Source: Echinicola marina
GTDB taxonomy: Bacteria > Bacteroidota > Bacteroidia > Cytophagales > Cyclobacteriaceae
Length of the DNA: 64,000 nt
Assembly: GCF_020463795.1 (NCBI RefSeq)
Contig: NZ_CP080025.1
Location: 933,001 to 997,000 of the forward strand
Direction of reading: 5' to 3'
The notes beneath the pieces were generated by a model, which was not told where the DNA came from, did not search any database, and saw only the letters and a program-made list of their open reading frames with translations. Every line of letters starts with the position of its first letter. Position 1 is the first letter of the stretch. Below are positions 41,097-50,617 of this stretch, piece by piece. A program made the translations under genes and the position numbers.

Positions 41097-43892
41097 TTAT
41101 TTTATTCTTAATGCTTTATTAACAATCGTATTTTGTTCCTCCACATGGACTTTGTGGTATCCCGTTGCCGGTGAAGCACTGGCTTTTCTGGCGATCACAT
41201 CCATTGGAAAATCCCTGAACAAGGCCCGCATCATATAGGTCCAATACCCCATATTTTCAGGCTCTTCCTGTACCCAAACGACTTCCTTCTGCTTACTGAA
41301 TGACTTCACAGCATCAAGAATCTGATTTTTAGGTAGTGGATGCAATTGTTCCACCCTTACGATGGCCACATCTTTTACTTTTTCCTTTTCTCTGGCATCG
41401 ATAAGATCATAATAGATTTTACCAGAACACAATACCACCCTAGTAACATCTTTGGCATTTACCGTGGTATCTGTCAGCACCTCTCTGAAACCGCCATTGA
41501 CAAACTCCTCCACTGGAGAAACTACCTTTGGATTTCTCAACAGTGATTTAGGCGACATCACCACGCATGGCTTTCTGAATTCCCAAGCCAATTGCCTTCT
41601 GAGCAAGTGGAAGAAATTCGAAGGCTCCGTAATATTGGCCACTACCATATTGTACTCTGCAGAAAGCTGCAAAAATCTCTCTGGACGTGCATTGGAGTGT
41701 TCAGGCCCCTGTCCTTCATAACCATGAGGTAGTAGCATCACAATGCCGTTCATTTTTTGCCATTTGGATTCACCAGAACTGATAAACTGGTCAATCATAG
41801 TTTGTGCACCATTGGCAAAGTCACCGAATTGAGCTTCCCAAATGGTGAGGGAATCGGGATTAGCCATGGCATAGCCATACTCAAATCCAAGTACCGCATA
41901 TTCGGACAATAGTGAATTGTATATATGGAATTGCCCTTTATTTTCCTTCATTTCTTTCAAAGAATTAAAAGATTTATTTGTCGTAGCATCATGCAATACC
42001 GCATGTCTGTGGGAGAAGGTCCCCCTTCTACAATCCTGGCCTGTCAACCTTACCGTTTTACCTTCCAACAACAAAGATCCATAAGCCAACAATTCCGCTG
42101 CTGCCCAGTTTAGGCTTTTGGAATTGAAGAACATATCTTTTCTCTGTTTCATCTGGGCTTCTATCTGCTTGATGGGCTTGAAACCCTTTGGCAGCGTAGT
42201 CAATGCCTCAGCTACCGTATTGATTTGCTCTTCGGTAATACTGGTCTCAGGGGACTTCTCAAAGTCCTCAGGAGTAGATTTTCTTAATTCTTTCCATGCC
42301 TGCTCGAATGGAGAGAAATTATATGGAAGTGGCTTTTCCTTGACCATATTCAATCTGTCCTGAAGCAACTGGCGGAATTCCTTATCCATTTGCTTGGCCA
42401 GCTTCGCATCCACATCCCCTCTTTCCAATAATTCCTTATTATAAATCTCCCTAGGGTTAGGGTGCTTGGAAATCAAATTATAAAGATCTGGCTGGGTAAA
42501 CTTTGGTTCATCAGATTCATTATGGCCATGTCTTCTATAACACACCATATCAATGAAGATATCCTGATTGTATTTTTGTCTGAATTCAGCCGCCAATTTA
42601 GCCGCAAATACCACCGCCTCTGGATCATCACCATTTACGTGAATCACTGGCGCATCAATTATTTTGGCAACATCAGTACAGTAAATAGAACTTCTGGCAT
42701 CATCAAAATCAGTAGTAAAACCTACTTGGTTATTGATTACAAAATGAATGGTACCACCAGTATTATAACCTTTAAGGTTGGCCATTTGGGTCACTTCATA
42801 AACAATCCCCTGACCTGCTACTGCTGCATCACCATGTATCAGGATAGGAATCACCTTATCCTTATTACCTTCATATTGGTGATCAATCTTAGCTCTGACA
42901 AAACCTTCCACAACCGGATTTACAGCCTCCAAGTGAGAAGGATTAGGCGCCAACTTAAGGTTCATTTTCTTATTGGAAGGAGTCATGATCTCACTCGAAA
43001 ACCCCATATGGTATTTCACATCTCCATCCCCCATGGTAAGATCCGGCTTGGCCGTACCTTCAAATTCGGAGAATATCTGCTCATAGGTCTTGCCCATGAT
43101 ATTGGCCAAAACGTTTAATCGTCCCCTATGGGCCATACCTATCATTACTTCTTCTGCTCCCAGATCAGCCGCTTTGTTGATCACCGCATCCAAGAATGGA
43201 ATGGTGCTTTCACCTCCTTCAAGGGAAAATCGTTTTTGACCCAAATATTTGGTGTGAAGAAAATTTTCAAAAACTACCGCTTCATTTAGCTTGGATAGAA
43301 TTCTCTTTTTCTCCTCAGAAGGAGGGTTAAAAGAAAGGGCTTCCTTTTCGATCTTCTGCTTCAACCAATCCAGCATCTCTGGATTCCTGATATACAAGTA
43401 TTCAAATCCCATCGCCCCTTCATAAATGGTCTTCAAGGATTCAATGATCTTACTCAATTTTGCATTTCCAATACCGATTTCATTCCCAGCTTGGAATTCC
43501 GTGTTCAAATCCGCTTGGCCCAAACCAAAATCCTCTAGGTCAATCAAGGCTTTTCTATCCCTTCTTTCTCTTACTGGATTGGTCTTTGATCTAAGGTGGG
43601 CCCTAGAACGATAAGCATGGATCAACGCCCTTACCTTAATTTCCTTTGGCAATTGCTCCATATCCATAATAGTACCCCTGGTAGCTAAACTACCACTGGC
43701 GGCTTTGGCACTTGGGGAAGAGGCTACTGCGCCTCCATTTTCGTCCTCTCCAAATTTGGTGATGGCAAAATCAAAGCCATCAAAAAATGTTTTCCAACTT
43801 GGTTCGATTGATTCTGGGTCCTTTTTATAATCCTCATATAACTCATCTATATAAGCTACATGGGCATTGGAGATGTATGAAAATTTGTCCAT
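41097..43892 (-). CDS. sucA: 2-Oxoglutarate dehydrogenase E1 component
   Basis: Thiamine-diphosphate enzyme that decarboxylates 2-oxoglutarate and reductively succinylates the E2 lipoyl group. The 931 residues match SucA: N terminus FSYISNAHVAYIDELYEDYKKDP, the conserved GMAHRGRLNVLANIMGK (~247-263), ThDP motif HGDAAVAGQGIVYE (~350-363) with VNGDDPEAV and the C-terminal transketolase-like half with QDCRRGTFSHRHAVLHD and LLPHGYEGQGPEHSNARPERFLQL. It is first in the sucA-sucB-(S23)-lpd cluster and has a -7 promoter box 21 nt upstream and a palindrome further up. Confidence 0.96.
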   Translation of the reverse strand: MDKFSYISNAHVAYIDELYEDYKKDPESIEPSWKTFFDGFDFAITKFGEDENGGAVASSPSAKAASGSLATRGTIMDMEQLPKEIKVRALIHAYRSRAHLRSKTNPVRERRDRKALIDLEDFGLGQADLNTEFQAGNEIGIGNAKLSKIIESLKTIYEGAMGFEYLYIRNPEMLDWLKQKIEKEALSFNPPSEEKKRILSKLNEAVVFENFLHTKYLGQKRFSLEGGESTIPFLDAVINKAADLGAEEVMIGMAHRGRLNVLANIMGKTYEQIFSEFEGTAKPDLTMGDGDVKYHMGFSSEIMTPSNKKMNLKLAPNPSHLEAVNPVVEGFVRAKIDHQYEGNKDKVIPILIHGDAAVAGQGIVYEVTQMANLKGYNTGGTIHFVINNQVGFTTDFDDARSSIYCTDVAKIIDAPVIHVNGDDPEAVVFAAKLAAEFRQKYNQDIFIDMVCYRRHGHNESDEPKFTQPDLYNLISKHPNPREIYNKELLERGDVDAKLAKQMDKEFRQLLQDRLNMVKEKPLPYNFSPFEQAWKELRKSTPEDFEKSPETSITEEQINTVAEALTTLPKGFKPIKQIEAQMKQRKDMFFNSKSLNWAAAELLAYGSLLLEGKTVRLTGQDCRRGTFSHRHAVLHDATTNKSFNSLKEMKENKGQFHIYNSLLSEYAVLGFEYGYAMANPDSLTIWEAQFGDFANGAQTMIDQFISSGESKWQKMNGIVMLLPHGYEGQGPEHSNARPERFLQLSAEYNMVVANITEPSNFFHLLRRQLAWEFRKPCVVMSPKSLLRNPKVVSPVEEFVNGGFREVLTDTTVNAKDVTRVVLCSGKIYYDLIDAREKEKVKDVAIVRVEQLHPLPKNQILDAVKSFSKQKEVVWVQEEPENMGYWTYMMRALFRDFPMDVIARKASASPATGYHKVHVEEQNTIVNKALRIK

Positions 43893-43912
43893 TTTTTATT
43901 TATTTCGATGCA

Positions 43913-43959
43913 CAAATATAGATACTTATGTTTTTTTAATAAAACCGTTTATACGGTTT
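43913..43959 (-). promoter_or_regulatory. sucA promoter and upstream palindrome
   Basis: Minus-strand -7 box TATATTTG at 43913-43920. At 43942-43959 lies a 7-bp inverted repeat AAACCGT-TTAT-ACGGTTT, centred near -40 of the predicted start, where an activator or repressor could bind. Confidence 0.45.
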
Positions 43960-44139
43960 CGCGAATATTCTTGATAATCAGACTTGTTAAATATTTTCTA
44001 CCAAATATAAATCTATCAAAACACCCCGACACTTAATTATCATTTGGATTTACTTTGAATTTGAAAGGAGTTATGGCAAAAAGAAAAACCACTTTGACCA
44101 TCAGCCTCACGAATAAATTAACATTTTTTAAATTATTCT

Positions 44140-44958
44140 TTAAAAAGGTGAATAATCAAACAACAAAGGATTATTATAAACAAATTTAAAGCCGCTTGAT
44201 TGTATTTTTGAAGAAGTAACTTGTTTCCAAGACTTATCTGAAGTATCTCGGTAACTCTTAGGTGGAGCAATACGAAAATCTTTAAAGTTCTTTTCATAAA
44301 TCTCTCTCTTGCTCGGGTGCATTGGACTTACCCCATTAAATGTTTCATTCCACATACCATTTACAATTATAAAATCAATCAGCCTAACAGCATCCGTCTG
44401 ATGAATGTAATTTACCGGAAGATCACCTGCCACATTTTCCTTATTGGAAAAATACCTACCGGGAACCCTTTCCATTCCCAACAAACCTCCAAAACGAATA
44501 ACCGTGAGATCATAAGTTTTCCCTCTCCATAAAAGCTGCTCTGCATCAAACAATGCGGGATTGGAGGTGTTTTCCTTGGTCAAAATCTCTTCCTCTCCCA
44601 CTTCCTTATTGAGTTCGGGATAAACAGAAGTCGCACTTATATATATAACGCGCTTGACATTGGCCTGATTTATCAAAGCCTTTAGGTATTTGACCTGCTC
44701 AGGATGAAATGTATCTGACTGCGCTCTTCTTCTGGGAGGTATATTGATGATCAAAACATCAGTATCAAAAAGCTTGTTGAAATCTTTTCCTTCTGGATGA
44801 GGGCTCATTTTCAACAAACAACAGTCCAATCCATCACTTTTCAACTTAGCACACTTTTCTTCAGAAGTAACACTCCCTCTTACCTCAAAGCCTTTGGCCT
44901 TAAGGTACATTGCCAGCGGCTTTCCCAACCAACCTAAACCTATTATACTAATCCTCAT
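44140..44958 (-). CDS. NAD(P)-binding epimerase-like protein (YeeZ type)
   Basis: A 272-residue Rossmann-fold protein of the extended SDR superfamily. The dinucleotide loop is ISIIGLGWLGKPLAMYLKAKG (loop ~5-14), followed by VLIINIPPRRR (~69-79) and RVIYISATSVYPE (~104-116) with the STSVY pattern where the catalytic Tyr sits in epimerases. Members of the YeeZ-like group are nucleotide-sugar epimerase-like oxidoreductases whose substrates are not known. The YxxxK motif is incomplete, so activity is uncertain. It is transcribed alone; a 38-codon plus-strand frame that overlaps its tail is judged spurious. Confidence 0.78.
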   Translation of the reverse strand: MRISIIGLGWLGKPLAMYLKAKGFEVRGSVTSEEKCAKLKSDGLDCCLLKMSPHPEGKDFNKLFDTDVLIINIPPRRRAQSDTFHPEQVKYLKALINQANVKRVIYISATSVYPELNKEVGEEEILTKENTSNPALFDAEQLLWRGKTYDLTVIRFGGLLGMERVPGRYFSNKENVAGDLPVNYIHQTDAVRLIDFIIVNGMWNETFNGVSPMHPSKREIYEKNFKDFRIAPPKSYRDTSDKSWKQVTSSKIQSSGFKFVYNNPLLFDYSPF

Positions 44959-45019
44959 ATTAAAAGTTCTTACTCATTTATACAGGCTACTGTCTTAAAA
45001 AGTTGTTTTTTTTTTAAAC

Positions 45020-45056
45020 ACAAAAAAACCTCCTTTATACAAAAGAAGGTTTTTGG
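45020..45056 (-). terminator. Terminator of the fatty acid hydroxylase gene
   Basis: AAAAACCT (45024-45031) pairs with AGGTTTTT (45047-45054); on the minus strand a T run follows. It is 8 nt past the stop codon. Confidence 0.65.
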
Positions 45057-45062
45057 AATATT

Positions 45063-45689
45063 TTAATCTTTTTTTGGCATGGTCCCCAGCAAGATATCCC
45101 ACAAAGGAGAACTCACACCAAAAGCAACATCTGGATCTTTATAATGGTGAATGGCATGATTGACCCATAATATCTTTAAGAAATTCTTAGGCGGCTGGAA
45201 GGCATGTACTATATAATGCACCCCCAAATAAAGGGCATAACCAATTAAAAATCCTGGCAGAAAATAAAGTGCATAATCCCCCATAATAAAGGTAAAAACA
45301 AAATAAAATATGCAAGCATATAAGCCACTGATGAATGGCGGCATGGCCAACCTGTCTTTATCCTTTGGATAATCATGGTGAACACCATGTACGGAATATT
45401 GTAGCTTATCTTTCAGCTTAGTATCTGGAACCATATGAAAGAAGTATTTATGCATTAAATACTCTACCAATGTAAATGCCAGCAAGCCCACTATTACCAT
45501 CCCCAGTCCAACAAGCAACGGTATCTCAGTAGTGGTCACGCCATAATAGAATGACACCGAACCAATCACCATAAACATGACAATTGGAATACTAATATGA
45601 GTCCTAGACATTTTTTCCAGAACAGGATTTTGGAACATTTGAGCCGACCCATTATTGTCAGGTTTATCCAGTCTTCCAATTTTTTTCAT
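45063..45689 (-). CDS. Fatty acid hydroxylase/sterol desaturase family membrane protein
   Basis: A 208-residue di-iron membrane enzyme with about four hydrophobic helices. The three histidine boxes are present: HKYFFH (~86-91), HGVHHDYPKD (~106-115) and HAIHHYKDPD (~177-186), with an extra HYIVH (~157-161). The box spacing and the YPKDKDRLAMPP segment resemble FA2H/Scs7 fatty acid 2-hydroxylases, which hydroxylate acyl chains of sphingolipids, more than sterol desaturases. It lacks the cytochrome b5 domain fused in eukaryotic FA2H. A ceramidase-like gene elsewhere in the window would fit a sphingolipid-making host, but substrate is not shown. Confidence 0.83.
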   Translation of the reverse strand: MKKIGRLDKPDNNGSAQMFQNPVLEKMSRTHISIPIVMFMVIGSVSFYYGVTTTEIPLLVGLGMVIVGLLAFTLVEYLMHKYFFHMVPDTKLKDKLQYSVHGVHHDYPKDKDRLAMPPFISGLYACIFYFVFTFIMGDYALYFLPGFLIGYALYLGVHYIVHAFQPPKNFLKILWVNHAIHHYKDPDVAFGVSSPLWDILLGTMPKKD

Positions 45690-45785
45690 CCTTTTATCAA
45701 ATTATTTAATTTAAAACACCCTGTAACACACTCACAAACAAGAAATTGATCTCACTCTCATTAAATATCCAAGGCAAATACTCCG

Positions 45786-45793
45786 CAAATTTA
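45786..45793 (-). promoter_or_regulatory. -7 promoter box for the fatty acid hydroxylase gene
   Basis: Minus-strand TAAATTTG matches TAnnTTTG, about 97 nt before the ATG at 45689 and after the bshA stop. Confidence 0.35.
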
Positions 45794-45847
45794 ATGGATT
45801 GAATTCAAAAGGAGCGACTGTTCATAAGAAATAATGATATAAATCAA

Positions 45848-46987
45848 TTATTTCGAAACAGAAAGGGTTTTCTCAATTGTCTTTTTATAGAAATTCTCAT
45901 AACGCGGAAGAATATTCGAGACATCAAATTCTTTTGCACGCGCCAAGGCCCTCTTTTTAAAAGCATCTAAATTATCATCAGAAAGAATATGAAGTGCCTT
46001 TGCCGTCATATCTTCTATATCCCCCACTTCACAAGCAAAACCAGTTTGCCCATCAATATTTAACTCTGGAATGCCTCCCGCATTGGACGAAAGCACTGGC
46101 ACCTCACAGGCCATCGCCTCCAAAGCTGCCAAACCAAAACTTTCTTTTTCCGAAGGAATCAAGAAGAGATCGGCCACCGAAAGCACCTCTTCCACCGCAT
46201 CTAGTTTGCCCAAGAAGCGGGTATCTTCACAGGTCCCCAACTCCCTACAGATTCTTTCCATTCTATCCCGTTCTGGACCGTCCCCCACCAACAACAATTT
46301 GGAGGGCACAACCTTCCTGACTTCATAAAACACCTTGATCACATCCTCTACCCTCTTGACTTTTCTGAAATTGGAAGTATGCACTAACAGCTTTTCATCA
46401 TTCGGGCATATTGCCTTTTTAAAATGCTCTTTTTTCTGCTTTTTGAATCGGTCCAAGTCTATAAAGTTGGGGATAACTTCTATTTCATTTTTGATATCAA
46501 AATGCTCGTAGGTAGATTTTTTTAGGTCTTCTGAAACGGCTGTGACACCATCGGATTCATTAATGCTAAAGGTCACCACGGGCGCATAACTTGGATCCTT
46601 ACCGACCAAGGTTATATCGGTACCATGCAAAGTCGTCACCACTGGTATCTCAATTCCTTGACTTTTTAGTATCTGCTTTGCCATATATGCCGCAGAAGCA
46701 TGGGGAATCGCATAATGTACATGAAGCAAATCCAGGCCTTCGAAAGCAACCACATTCACCATTTTACTAGCCAATGCCAGTTCATAAGGAGCATGCTCAA
46801 ATAAAGGGTAACTTTTTATATCTACTTCATGATAAAATAAATTCTCACTGAAAAAATCTAGCCGGGTGGGTTGCCTGTAGGTAATAAAATGTACCTGATG
46901 CCCCTCTTTAGCTAGGGCTATTCCTAATTCCGTGGCGACTACGCCACTCCCACCAAAGGTAGGATAGCAGACAATTCCGATTTTCAT
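45848..46987 (-). CDS. bshA: N-acetyl-alpha-D-glucosaminyl L-malate synthase
   Basis: GT4 glycosyltransferase that joins GlcNAc from UDP-GlcNAc to L-malate, the first step of bacillithiol synthesis. I use the ATG at 46987 (379 aa, MKIGIVCYPTFGGSGVVATELG), whose opening is diagnostic of BshA. Other marks: HVHYAIPHASAAYMA (~93-107), TTLHGTDITLVG (~122-133), VIPNFIDLDRF and the donor-site motif EKESFGLAALEAMA (~282-295, E-x7-E). bshB and bshC are not in the window. It starts 56 nt after the stop of the GH3/beta-lactamase gene and may be co-transcribed with it. Confidence 0.92.
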   Translation of the reverse strand: MKIGIVCYPTFGGSGVVATELGIALAKEGHQVHFITYRQPTRLDFFSENLFYHEVDIKSYPLFEHAPYELALASKMVNVVAFEGLDLLHVHYAIPHASAAYMAKQILKSQGIEIPVVTTLHGTDITLVGKDPSYAPVVTFSINESDGVTAVSEDLKKSTYEHFDIKNEIEVIPNFIDLDRFKKQKKEHFKKAICPNDEKLLVHTSNFRKVKRVEDVIKVFYEVRKVVPSKLLLVGDGPERDRMERICRELGTCEDTRFLGKLDAVEEVLSVADLFLIPSEKESFGLAALEAMACEVPVLSSNAGGIPELNIDGQTGFACEVGDIEDMTAKALHILSDDNLDAFKKRALARAKEFDVSNILPRYENFYKKTIEKTLSVSK

Positions 46988-47043
46988 TATTTCTGGATTA
47001 AAAAAGCATTTTTCTAATTTCAAAAGCTATAACCTTAAGCTTT

Positions 47044-50028
47044 TCAGTTTTGTTCATTTAGGGCATAATTTTTTACTGAAAACATCATAGACTGATAAAT
47101 AATATCATGGATATCCGTCCTGACGTCATACTTCAACAAAGAATTATTGGAAGCATCTGGATTAACCCTATTCGAAAGAAAGACATAGATCAAGTCTTCT
47201 TCTGGATCCGCCCAAACTGCTGTCCCCGTAAAACCAGTATGTCCAAAACTTGTCTTGGAGGCCAATTTTCCCGCTGAGGCTCCCTTTCCAGGTTCAGGAT
47301 CTGGTCTATCCCAACCCAAAGCTCTCCTGCTTTGAGTTGACTGACGCTGCGTAAAGACCTTAACGGTATTGGCATCCAATAAGTTTACCTTTCCATATTC
47401 CCCTCCCTGCAGCAGCATCTGCATCATCACTGCCAAATCATGGGCTGTCCCAAATAGCCCTGCATGTCCTGCTACACCTCCCATCATCGCAGCCCCAGGG
47501 TCATGTACATAACCTCTGACCAACTGTTTCCTGAATAATCGATCGTTTTCTGTAGGCGCTATCCTATCCGTATCGAATTTCTCCAGTGGCAGATAAGTCA
47601 GTGTATTTAAACCTAACGGTTGATAAAAATTCTGCTCCAAAAACTCATTCATCGGCTGATGGATCATTCCCTCTACCAACCTTTGCAAAAGGTACATTCC
47701 TAAATCAGAATACTTATAATCATATTTTTTCTTACCATACGGTATTCTCCTCAAATCAGACTCAACCACCCATTTCATTAAAGTATCAGGCATTGCATCC
47801 ATGGCATACATGTCTTTTGCTACTTTAATCCCAAAACCAGGTTTTTTGGTAGCACTGTAAAAATCAGGATTCCATTTACCCCCACTCATTGTCTTGCTGT
47901 AAAAAGGTATCCATGGCTGTAACCCAGCCTCATGCATCAAAACGTCCTTGATATTCATATCTGCCTTATTGCTTCCTTTTAATTCCGGAAGGTACAAACT
48001 AAGTGGCTGATCCAAATCCAATAACCCACGGCTGCTCAAAAACATAACGGACTGCGTGGTTGCCATTACTTTGGTAATGGAAGCCAAGTCATAAATCGTT
48101 TCAGTGGTTACTTCTGCAGAATGGTTATAGTCCAAGTGCCCATAAGCCTTTTCAAAGACCACCTTTCCATCCTTCGCCACCAACACACAGGCTCCCGGAG
48201 TAGATTTCCTGGCTATGGCACGATCTACAATATTGTCGATTTTATTCAACACCTTGCTGTCCATTCCAACAGATTCAGGACTGCTATAAGCCAATCGGTC
48301 TAAGGCTTCATATGAAACAGAAGCCCCTGCTTTCAGTTTGTCACTGACCGTGGCAGGCAACATACCATCCACAGCCCTTGCTCCAAAAAGAATCTGCGGA
48401 GCTAGCATTTCAGTATAGTCATTTTCCTCATATGCTATCAGTACATTGGGCAAATCATCCATATACTTAGCAGCATAGGCATTCCCAAAAAGTACCGTAA
48501 CCACATTGTAATGCTCACTCAGCTTTTTGATGAAAAACATGTCACTTTCCTTGATTCCAAAATTCCTCCTGGGACTATTGCTTACATTCATCACCCCCAC
48601 CACAATGGTATTAAAATCTTTCAGGTTTTCTTCAAGGGCACTATAAGAGGCCGAACTACTATTTCTAGGCAATCTGAAATGTTCAAAACCCCCATACTTG
48701 TCCAAGTACTTCTGAAAAGTTTGTCCACCATTCCCCAGGGTGATACTGGCCATCTTCAACAAATCCTGATTTTTGATGGGAAGGAAGTCTCCTTTATTCG
48801 TAGCAAGGGTCATCGAAGCGGCATACAAATCTTCAATTAAAGCATTACTTTTATAATTACTGATTCTTTCCACTAATTGACCTGTATCGATCTTTTTGGA
48901 CTTGTCCAGTCCAGCCCAATATTTGGCCCTAAGGATTTTCTTTACCCTAGCATCGATCTCTTCTTGGCTAATCCTGCCTTCTGCCACTGCTTCCAATATC
49001 AATTGCTTTGACTTGGGCACATCTTCGGCATAAAGCAAAATATCATTACCTGCCAATAACGCCAACAGATCAACCTCGCCAGGCTTGTGAAGGTTGCTCA
49101 CTCCTTTCATATTTAAGGCATCGGTAAAGACCAAACCTTTGAAACCCATTTCCTCTTTCAACAATCCAGAAACCACCTTCTTGCTCAAAGTAGTAGGCAT
49201 CCCCACCTTGGTTCCTAAACTCGGAATATGTAAATGAGCAACCATCACGCTCATCAGATCCTCATCTATCAGTCTTCTGTAAGGGTAAAGATCGATATCA
49301 TTGATATAGTCACTGGAATTATTGATCACTGGAGTAGTATAGTGTGAATCAGAATTCGTATCACCATGCCCAGGAAAATGTTTGGCGTTCGCGATCACAC
49401 CATTTTCCTGCAGCCCTTTCATATAAGCGACGGATTTATCAGCCACATTTTGCTTTTGCTCACCAAAAGCCCGGTAACCGATCACAGGATTATCAGGATT
49501 GGCATTTACGTCTACCACAGGAGCAAAATTGATATGCATACCCATTTCCTTAAATTGATGGGCAATTTCCTCCCCCATTCTATAAACCAACCTGTCATCC
49601 CTAATAGCCCCCAAGGTCATTTGCTTAGGAAACTGCAAAACACTGTCCAGACGCATACTTACTCCCCATTCAGCATCCATGGCAATAAACAAAGGTGTCT
49701 GGGCAATAGACTGGTAATAATTGGTCAAATTGGCCTGCCTCACTGGCCCCCCTTGAAAAAATATAAGCCCTCCAATCTGCTGTTCTTTGACCAGTTTGGC
49801 AATTGCCTGTTTATGTGGCTCTCCTTTATTGGAATAGGCTGCCACCATAAAAAGCTGCCCCAACCTTTCCTCAAAAGTATGGCTGTTAAAAACACTGTCT
49901 ACCCATTGGTTTTGGGATTGAATATCAAAAGTTGTAAATGGATCGTCCGCCTCTCTTTCAGAGAATGCCCCTATAGAAGGAACTTGTGCAAAGACGAGCA
50001 AAATGAGGACCCAAACTTTTCTATTCAT
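47044..50028 (-). CDS. GH3 beta-N-acetylhexosaminidase fused to a beta-lactamase-family serine hydrolase
   Basis: A 994-residue exported two-enzyme protein. Signal peptide ~1-22. Residues ~45-360 are a GH3 catalytic domain of the NagZ group: KHFPGHGDTNSDSH (~215-228, catalytic His loop) and VFTDALNMKGVSN (~299-311, Asp nucleophile). ~370-560 is the GH3 C-terminal sandwich, and ~600-985 a class C beta-lactamase/esterase domain with ASITK (~650, Ser and Lys), YSDLG (~757) and GHTGFTG (~920). NagZ-type enzymes free GlcNAc from muropeptides, and serine hydrolases of this kind cut peptides or esters, so a peptidoglycan role is plausible. The fusion is known in Bacteroidota. It may share an operon with bshA. 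Confidence 0.9.
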   Translation of the reverse strand: MNRKVWVLILLVFAQVPSIGAFSEREADDPFTTFDIQSQNQWVDSVFNSHTFEERLGQLFMVAAYSNKGEPHKQAIAKLVKEQQIGGLIFFQGGPVRQANLTNYYQSIAQTPLFIAMDAEWGVSMRLDSVLQFPKQMTLGAIRDDRLVYRMGEEIAHQFKEMGMHINFAPVVDVNANPDNPVIGYRAFGEQKQNVADKSVAYMKGLQENGVIANAKHFPGHGDTNSDSHYTTPVINNSSDYINDIDLYPYRRLIDEDLMSVMVAHLHIPSLGTKVGMPTTLSKKVVSGLLKEEMGFKGLVFTDALNMKGVSNLHKPGEVDLLALLAGNDILLYAEDVPKSKQLILEAVAEGRISQEEIDARVKKILRAKYWAGLDKSKKIDTGQLVERISNYKSNALIEDLYAASMTLATNKGDFLPIKNQDLLKMASITLGNGGQTFQKYLDKYGGFEHFRLPRNSSSASYSALEENLKDFNTIVVGVMNVSNSPRRNFGIKESDMFFIKKLSEHYNVVTVLFGNAYAAKYMDDLPNVLIAYEENDYTEMLAPQILFGARAVDGMLPATVSDKLKAGASVSYEALDRLAYSSPESVGMDSKVLNKIDNIVDRAIARKSTPGACVLVAKDGKVVFEKAYGHLDYNHSAEVTTETIYDLASITKVMATTQSVMFLSSRGLLDLDQPLSLYLPELKGSNKADMNIKDVLMHEAGLQPWIPFYSKTMSGGKWNPDFYSATKKPGFGIKVAKDMYAMDAMPDTLMKWVVESDLRRIPYGKKKYDYKYSDLGMYLLQRLVEGMIHQPMNEFLEQNFYQPLGLNTLTYLPLEKFDTDRIAPTENDRLFRKQLVRGYVHDPGAAMMGGVAGHAGLFGTAHDLAVMMQMLLQGGEYGKVNLLDANTVKVFTQRQSTQSRRALGWDRPDPEPGKGASAGKLASKTSFGHTGFTGTAVWADPEEDLIYVFLSNRVNPDASNNSLLKYDVRTDIHDIIYQSMMFSVKNYALNEQN

Positions 50029-50063
50029 GCGGATGTTTAATTTTTATTGCTTAAAATTTAAAA

Positions 50064-50071
50064 TAACTTTG
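50064..50071 (+). promoter_or_regulatory. -7 promoter box of the mutL operon
   Basis: TAACTTTG matches TAnnTTTG, about 138 nt before the first gene of the membrane protein-mutL-rhomboid unit. The -33 is weak. Confidence 0.35.
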
Positions 50072-50209
50072 TAAGTACTACTTTGATTCATTTCAGAGTA
50101 ATCATCAAACATACATAAAATTCATGCTTCTGTCTATCAAAATAGTGATAAGCAGAACTTACCTTATATCTATTAACGTATTAAAGGTATAACCGAATCA
50201 TTTGACGCC

Positions 50210-50617
50210 ATGAAATTCCCTTCTATATTCCGTACGGCCCAACCTATGCGCTTTGATATCAAGGCCAGACATTATGACCCTGTCAAAGAAGAAATTGAGC
50301 AGCGGACCTCTCGAATCAAAAAGCAATTGGAAGCCGATGGGATTTTACCAAGTGACAAGGAAATTGAAGAAGCTTATAGAAATGACAGAGAAAGCTCCAT
50401 CAGGGGGGCCTTTACCCAAGGAGGACCTATCAGGAACAAGCCTGCCAACATTTTTTCCAGCACAGGCATGCTACGCATGATCATTTTATTGGTATTGGTA
50501 GGGACAATTACCGGCTACCTCTATTTTGGTGCTGAAATGCTCTATATCTTGTTGTATATTGGATTGGGAATCGCTGCCTTGGTCTTCTTCTTCAGGTTAA
50601 AAAGTAAGCGCAAATGA
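50210..50617 (+). CDS. Conserved-looking membrane protein of unknown function
   Basis: A 135-residue protein with a charged N-terminal two thirds (repeated Lys/Glu, YDPVKEEIEQRTSRIKKQLE as a likely helix, ~22-41) and two C-terminal membrane helices (~88-105 and ~110-128), ending in a basic KSKRK. It is probably an inner-membrane protein with a cytosolic N domain. I do not recognise the family. The last 4 nt overlap the mutL start (ATGA), so translation is coupled and it heads a four-gene operon with mutL and two rhomboid proteases. A role in their membrane functions is possible but unproven. Confidence 0.75.
   Translation: MKFPSIFRTAQPMRFDIKARHYDPVKEEIEQRTSRIKKQLEADGILPSDKEIEEAYRNDRESSIRGAFTQGGPIRNKPANIFSSTGMLRMIILLVLVGTITGYLYFGAEMLYILLYIGLGIAALVFFFRLKSKRK

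Noticed and set aside
42462-43118. 218-codon plus-strand frame opposite sucA
   Set aside because: Antisense shadow of the conserved E1 gene; no domain or promoter.
44073-44189. 38-codon plus-strand ORF with an AAAGGAG Shine-Dalgarno-like sequence just before the ATG
   Set aside because: The frame overlaps the 3' end of the epimerase-like gene, has no recognisable family and an AT-rich Lys/Asn composition. The SD-like match is intriguing but not enough.
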